A DNA stretch of 28,958 nucleotides, taken from the IMG/VR virus record IMGVR_UViG_3300017719_000121, positions 1 through 28,958 of that record, one strand, 5' to 3'. This DNA is from a virus. Position numbers and translations under genes: made by a program. Within the stretch, counting starts at the first letter, position 1, and the number at the start of each line of letters is the position of its first letter. Positions 24,977 to 28,958 of the stretch are shown here, piece by piece. The notes under the pieces are model-generated. The model ran no database searches. It was not told the DNA's origin and saw nothing but the letters and a program-made list of their open reading frames with translations.

Positions 24977-27397
24977 CTATGATGGTGCAAACTGCTCTAA
25001 TCCCATACCTCCTAAAGTATCATTACCTTGAGATTCAAAATTAATAGGCACACCGTCATTTTTTCTTTGTGAAATCATTTCACTTTGTTGTGTTGCTTGT
25101 AATTTAGTTCTTTTATCTTTTCTATCTTCTATTTCTTTTTCTTTCTGCTGTGTTGCTCCAACTTGCGCTTTAGCCAACTGCATGTTATATTGAAACTCTT
25201 GTTCCATTAACTGCTGTTTTATTTGAGCTTCGTTTTGTAATCTTTGTATTTCAAATTGTGATTTAGCTTGTTCTATTTGAACCTTAGATTCTGTTAAAGC
25301 TTGTTGTTTTTGCACTTCAAATAAAGCTGTTTGTTCAGCTACTTGCGCATTAGCAGCAGCTTGAGCTTGCATATTTTGTTGAGCAATCTGTTGATCTCTT
25401 GCAGCTTTTTCCTTTCTTTTCTTTTTAAGAAACTCATTAGCTAGTTTTAGATTTTTAATATTTCTTATATCAATAGCATCTTCTAAGTCTATAGAACCTT
25501 GCTGTAAAGAGGCTTGTATGTTTTGTTCTAACATAGCTTTATCTTCTTCGTCAGGTTCAAGCTCTATAAATATTCCAAAATCATGTAGATTTACAGCTGA
25601 TAGCTCATCTAAAGTTCCTACGTTAAAGTTGGATATACTGTCTCTTAAAGCTGTTTTAGTTAAAGGAAACATTAAAGCATCATTAACTCTACAAGATACA
25701 TTTTCACAAGTTTTTAGCGTTAAGTATAAGCTTGCTTGCAATATATGTCTAGTTGCAGTGTTTGAGTTAGCTGCTGCCATTTTTTGTAAACCAACTAAAG
25801 CGTTTTTATCAGGAGTACTTCCATCTCTGGCTTCATTAAGTCCGGTCACGTCTCTTATCATTTGTAAGTAATACTGATACGTTTGAATAAGAGATGCTAT
25901 TTTAGCTTGACCATTAGAACTGTTTAATTCCTGTATAGGAACTTTACCTCTATTCATTTCACCGTCTTGAGTTAGAGATCTACCTACAATAGAACCTGTT
26001 TGAAAATACATATTCAAAGCCTCTTGCGGATTGTAATTAGTTCCATTACCAAGATCAACCTCAGCTAGTCCATCCATATCTAAATAAACACCATCAGGGA
26101 CCATTCTAGATAATACTTGCTGTAGTTTTAAATGAGTTAACTGTATCATATCTGCAAAACCAGTTACTCTTGACACTAACGATTCTATACGTCCCTTGTA
26201 CATTCTAGGAGCGCATATGTTATAATTCATATTTACTTTAGTAGTATTAGCAGCTGGTCTTGTCATGTTTTCAGACATACCCCAAGATAACATCATAGGA
26301 TGTCCTAAGACTTTAGCGCCTGTATATAAAACTTCAATAGTTCTAGATACTCTTTTATATCCTTGAGCATCTTCAGGTGGTATAAAAGTATCTTGCTTTT
26401 CTAATGTTTTCTCTAAACCAGTAGCTCCTTCTTTTATCTTAAACACTTGATCCATGAAGGTCTTGTATTCAAAGTATAAAACTTGAACTGTGTTTTGGTC
26501 TTGTCTTCCGTTCCAGTTTCTAGTATACTCAGAATTTCCTTGATACTTTTCTAAGTCTTCTACTTGAGCAGCGTTTAAGCTTGGAAATTGTTTCTTTACT
26601 TCTGGTATTGTTAAACTTTTTACTTCACCTACGTAATATAGATCTTGAAAATTAGGATCGTCTGTATAGGACCACACAAGCGTTGATGGATCAACGTAAT
26701 CTAAAACAATACCTTCAGATACATTGAAATTAGTTTTTACAGCTCCTATACCTAAAACCGTTAAGTCGTAGTTAACTCTTTTTCTAATAAAATCGTATTT
26801 GTTTTTATCTAATACTTGGTTTATAAGCTCTTCTTCAGCTATTTCAATAGACTGTTTGTAACTCAATTGCATATGAGCTGGTAGATCTGCTACATCTTCT
26901 ACTGTTCTAGCTTCACCTGTAGATTTAGTTAGATCTTGATCTTCTCCCCATTCAGCTTTAACAGCTTCAATATACTGCTTAAGCTGTATATCTTCCATAA
27001 TTCTTTGAGCGTACTCAGTTCTTTTACGTACTGATTCTGGGTCTTGTGCAAACGTTTTTACTTCATAACTTCTTTGAGACATACCATTTACAACTATATC
27101 TACAAACTTGCTTAATATAGGTACTGGTTTCCAGTCTAAGTTTAAATAAGATAAATCTCCATTTATTGATAGTTCATCTTTATACTTTTGTACAGGTTGT
27201 TCTCCTCTAGCGTATAGACGTAAGTAATGAAAATTGTTATAGTTTGTTTGAAATCTATAACCATTACTTCTATAGTTTCTAAACCATTCACCTTCAATAG
27301 CTCTTCCTACTGCCAGTCCGTATTCTTCAGTAGCTTTCTCAGCCATAGGTACTACCTGATCTGGGAATGTGCTATTACTATTAGTATAAATCTGCAT
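24977..27397 (-). CDS. Portal protein
   Basis: 806 residues, long for a portal and close to crAss-like portals (about 800). It forms the dodecameric ring at the DNA-packaging vertex. Visible elements: LRLYARGEQPVQKYKDELS and SYLNLDWKPVPILSKFVDI at residues 84-101, typical of the portal wing start. Next come a helical stem-like region, then KVNMNYNICAPRMYKGRIES and MIRDVTGLNEARDGSTPDKN, a motif common to portals just before the crown helix. From about 660 to 765 the chain is a Gln/Glu/Ala-rich coiled coil (crown/barrel), and the last 30 residues are polar. It starts directly on the terminase stop (TAGATG). Placement between terminase and scaffold supports the call. Confidence 0.85.
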   Translation of the reverse strand: MQIYTNSNSTFPDQVVPMAEKATEEYGLAVGRAIEGEWFRNYRSNGYRFQTNYNNFHYLRLYARGEQPVQKYKDELSINGDLSYLNLDWKPVPILSKFVDIVVNGMSQRSYEVKTFAQDPESVRKRTEYAQRIMEDIQLKQYIEAVKAEWGEDQDLTKSTGEARTVEDVADLPAHMQLSYKQSIEIAEEELINQVLDKNKYDFIRKRVNYDLTVLGIGAVKTNFNVSEGIVLDYVDPSTLVWSYTDDPNFQDLYYVGEVKSLTIPEVKKQFPSLNAAQVEDLEKYQGNSEYTRNWNGRQDQNTVQVLYFEYKTFMDQVFKIKEGATGLEKTLEKQDTFIPPEDAQGYKRVSRTIEVLYTGAKVLGHPMMLSWGMSENMTRPAANTTKVNMNYNICAPRMYKGRIESLVSRVTGFADMIQLTHLKLQQVLSRMVPDGVYLDMDGLAEVDLGNGTNYNPQEALNMYFQTGSIVGRSLTQDGEMNRGKVPIQELNSSNGQAKIASLIQTYQYYLQMIRDVTGLNEARDGSTPDKNALVGLQKMAAANSNTATRHILQASLYLTLKTCENVSCRVNDALMFPLTKTALRDSISNFNVGTLDELSAVNLHDFGIFIELEPDEEDKAMLEQNIQASLQQGSIDLEDAIDIRNIKNLKLANEFLKKKRKEKAARDQQIAQQNMQAQAAANAQVAEQTALFEVQKQQALTESKVQIEQAKSQFEIQRLQNEAQIKQQLMEQEFQYNMQLAKAQVGATQQKEKEIEDRKDKRTKLQATQQSEMISQRKNDGVPINFESQGNDTLGGMGLEQFAPS

Positions 27398-28958
27398 CTA
27401 TCTTATTATTTTTGAAATTGATCCTGTGTTATCATAAGTCTTCATCTGTAAACTTACAGGAGTTTTTGATTTAATTGCTGTAGGTCTATATTTATTTTTA
27501 TTGCAAGCCATTATAGCTAGTCCAGAACTAATAGAAGCATCATACTTAGTTCTATTATTAATATTAAATTTAGCCCAGTCTTCTAGTGTCTTTTGAAAAT
27601 ACATTGTTCCATACCCATTTGTTTGTAAACCTACACTTGTTTCTATGTAGCTTTCAATAGCGGCCGCATGTGCTTGTTTTATATCTTCACTTGAGTTAGG
27701 TATACCACCTATTTCTTTTTCTGTAGTGGATAATTTACTTAAAGTCTTATCAGGTCTGTTCATACTAAACCCTCTGTATCCTCTTCTTTTTAAGTAATAT
27801 AATAATCTTGGTTTATTGTTTTCACAAAGCAGTGGCATTCCGTAAAATACTAAAGCCATAAGAACATCTTCAAAAAATGTTTCAGCTGTCTCTGGTCTAG
27901 CTATATACTCTAAAAAGAAATGATTAGGAGGAGCGTTTTCCATACTAAACTTAGTTAACCCGTGTAAAGCTCCATTAGAACCTTTACCATCTACTGTTCC
28001 AGAAATATCGTAACTATCACAGCCAAAACCACCAATGTGTTCATTACCAGGATACTTAATACCATTCCTTACTATCACATTGTTTTGAATACTTTTATCC
28101 GGAACCCAGCTTAAATTAAACCTACCATTGTTATTTGGGTGAAAAACAACCTCTGTATCTTTAATTCCTTGTGTCCATTGAAATGAACCTCTAGTCACAT
28201 GAGTGTTATTGTTTAGATCTTCATTGTAGTCTATTTGCTCATATATTTTAACTAAGTTAAATAAAGACTGTTTAGTCTCATCTCTAAAAGCATGCTTTGT
28301 TGTTCTTGGAAATTGCCTGTAAAATTCGTTTAATCCGTCTTGGTCTCCTTTAAGTCCTTCAACTTCGTTTTCCCAGTGTTCGATAACTCCAATGTTAATT
28401 CCTTCTCCATCAATTCCAGCGACTTCAGTTTTTGGCGTATCGAAGACAGGTAGTCCATAAGTATCAATGTATCCTTCGTAGGACCATTCCATAGGGATGA
28501 ATAAACTATAGAGTCCCGAGCTTGTTTGACCATTCTTATTTCTTCTCGTAACGCTTGAATCATAATATAATTTCTTAAAATTGTTTCCTCCTTTATCTAA
28601 ATCGTTTGATGTTGATCCCATCATACACTTACCAATAACTCTACTACCTAGTCTTAACGTAGTCTTTGTAACTCTCCAGTTGTTTAATATGTTATCAGGT
28701 CTTTCCCACTTACCGCTTTCATCATGTGCTAATATCTTTAGCTTTTCACCATCATAACTATTGTCACCTGTGTTCTTCCAATCAATAGTTGTATCAAGAC
28801 CTACAATATCTGATAACTTAACATTGTCATCAAGCTTTCTTCTAGTTAGTTTAGAAGCTGGTACCCTGTAGGCGAGCTCTGTTTTAGGACGATCCATACC
28901 ATCTTGGATCGGCTTGAAGAAAAACGGATAGTTAAGAGATATGGGTACGACTTTATCC
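27398..28958 (-). CDS. terL: Terminase large subunit, N-terminal part outside the window
   Basis: The frame is open to the right edge. The in-window part is 519 residues; the ATG at 28897 is internal, since 20 sense codons (LNYPFFFKPIQDG, in the same frame) precede it. It packages DNA by ATP hydrolysis and cuts the concatemer. Numbering from that internal Met, LKILAHDE (53-60; D59, E60) is Walker B with catalytic Glu, and GSTSN (94-98) is the coupling motif; Walker A must lie outside. The nuclease half has GFGCDSYDISG (D294, D297), PLLCENNKPRLL (E359) and KYDASISSG (D453), the RNase H-like acid triad. The stop TAG abuts the portal ATG. TerL followed by portal is standard. A 77-residue antiphase frame inside it is a shadow. 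Confidence 0.92.
   Translation of the reverse strand, partial: DKVVPISLNYPFFFKPIQDGMDRPKTELAYRVPASKLTRRKLDDNVKLSDIVGLDTTIDWKNTGDNSYDGEKLKILAHDESGKWERPDNILNNWRVTKTTLRLGSRVIGKCMMGSTSNDLDKGGNNFKKLYYDSSVTRRNKNGQTSSGLYSLFIPMEWSYEGYIDTYGLPVFDTPKTEVAGIDGEGINIGVIEHWENEVEGLKGDQDGLNEFYRQFPRTTKHAFRDETKQSLFNLVKIYEQIDYNEDLNNNTHVTRGSFQWTQGIKDTEVVFHPNNNGRFNLSWVPDKSIQNNVIVRNGIKYPGNEHIGGFGCDSYDISGTVDGKGSNGALHGLTKFSMENAPPNHFFLEYIARPETAETFFEDVLMALVFYGMPLLCENNKPRLLYYLKRRGYRGFSMNRPDKTLSKLSTTEKEIGGIPNSSEDIKQAHAAAIESYIETSVGLQTNGYGTMYFQKTLEDWAKFNINNRTKYDASISSGLAIMACNKNKYRPTAIKSKTPVSLQMKTYDNTGSISKIIR

Noticed and set aside
25518-25871. 117-residue plus-strand frame
   Set aside because: Antisense within the portal coding region, no motif or leader.
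28330-28563. 77-residue minus-strand frame within terminase
   Set aside because: Out-of-frame inside TerL, whose motifs on both sides are intact.
1-28958. tRNA genes, CRISPR arrays, insertion sequences, integrase or attachment sites
   Set aside because: No cloverleaf-like element, repeat-spacer pattern, transposase or inverted repeat ends were noticed by eye.

Overview
The window is AT-rich phage DNA carrying the late (virion) gene block of a tailed phage. It is nearly all one strand: from the right edge to position 325 every recognisable gene reads leftward on the minus strand with almost no spacing. The order is large terminase (cut by the right edge), portal, scaffold-like protein, major capsid protein, a small head protein, a conserved unknown, two connector/ring proteins, two large tail (muzzle/nozzle) proteins, a cupin-fold protein, two internal virion proteins, a 3305-residue giant, and three short genes. 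One gene reads the other way at the left edge. It ends at 216 and faces the late block across a bidirectional terminator, so 217-324 is a convergent boundary.

Assignments rest on recognisable motifs (terminase Walker B, coupling motif and nuclease acids; HExxH; HAD DxDxT; cupin motif), on gene order, and on remembered resemblance to uncultured marine phage proteins. No search was run. There is no tail tube, tape measure, sheath or baseplate, which indicates a short-tailed (podovirus) virion. An approximately 806-residue portal, a TerL-portal-scaffold-MCP order and a giant ejected-type protein fit crAss-like phages or a sister group. Start codons lack clear Shine-Dalgarno sequences and have A/T-only leaders, which fits a Bacteroidota host (marine Flavobacteriia would be the guess). 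Host and family are inference.

How the genes work together: terminase packs DNA through the portal into a head built by the scaffold and capsid proteins. The 248- and 388-residue proteins probably form the connector rings. The 1325- and 579-residue proteins probably form the tail barrel or muzzle. The 252-, 406- and 3305-residue proteins are placed like T7 gp14-15-16, i.e. internal or cargo proteins ejected with the DNA. The giant carries a zincin-type protease motif, a HAD phosphatase-like domain, hydrophobic segments and a C-terminal tandem repeat. A recurring [I/V]KFSE[T/S] motif brackets the HAD domain and may mark linkers or processing sites. Two strong terminators inside the late block, one after the capsid/small-head pair and one after the next gene, probably set the high capsid to lower tail expression ratio. 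Two short leader sequences are repeated in intergenic spots and are candidate phage control elements.
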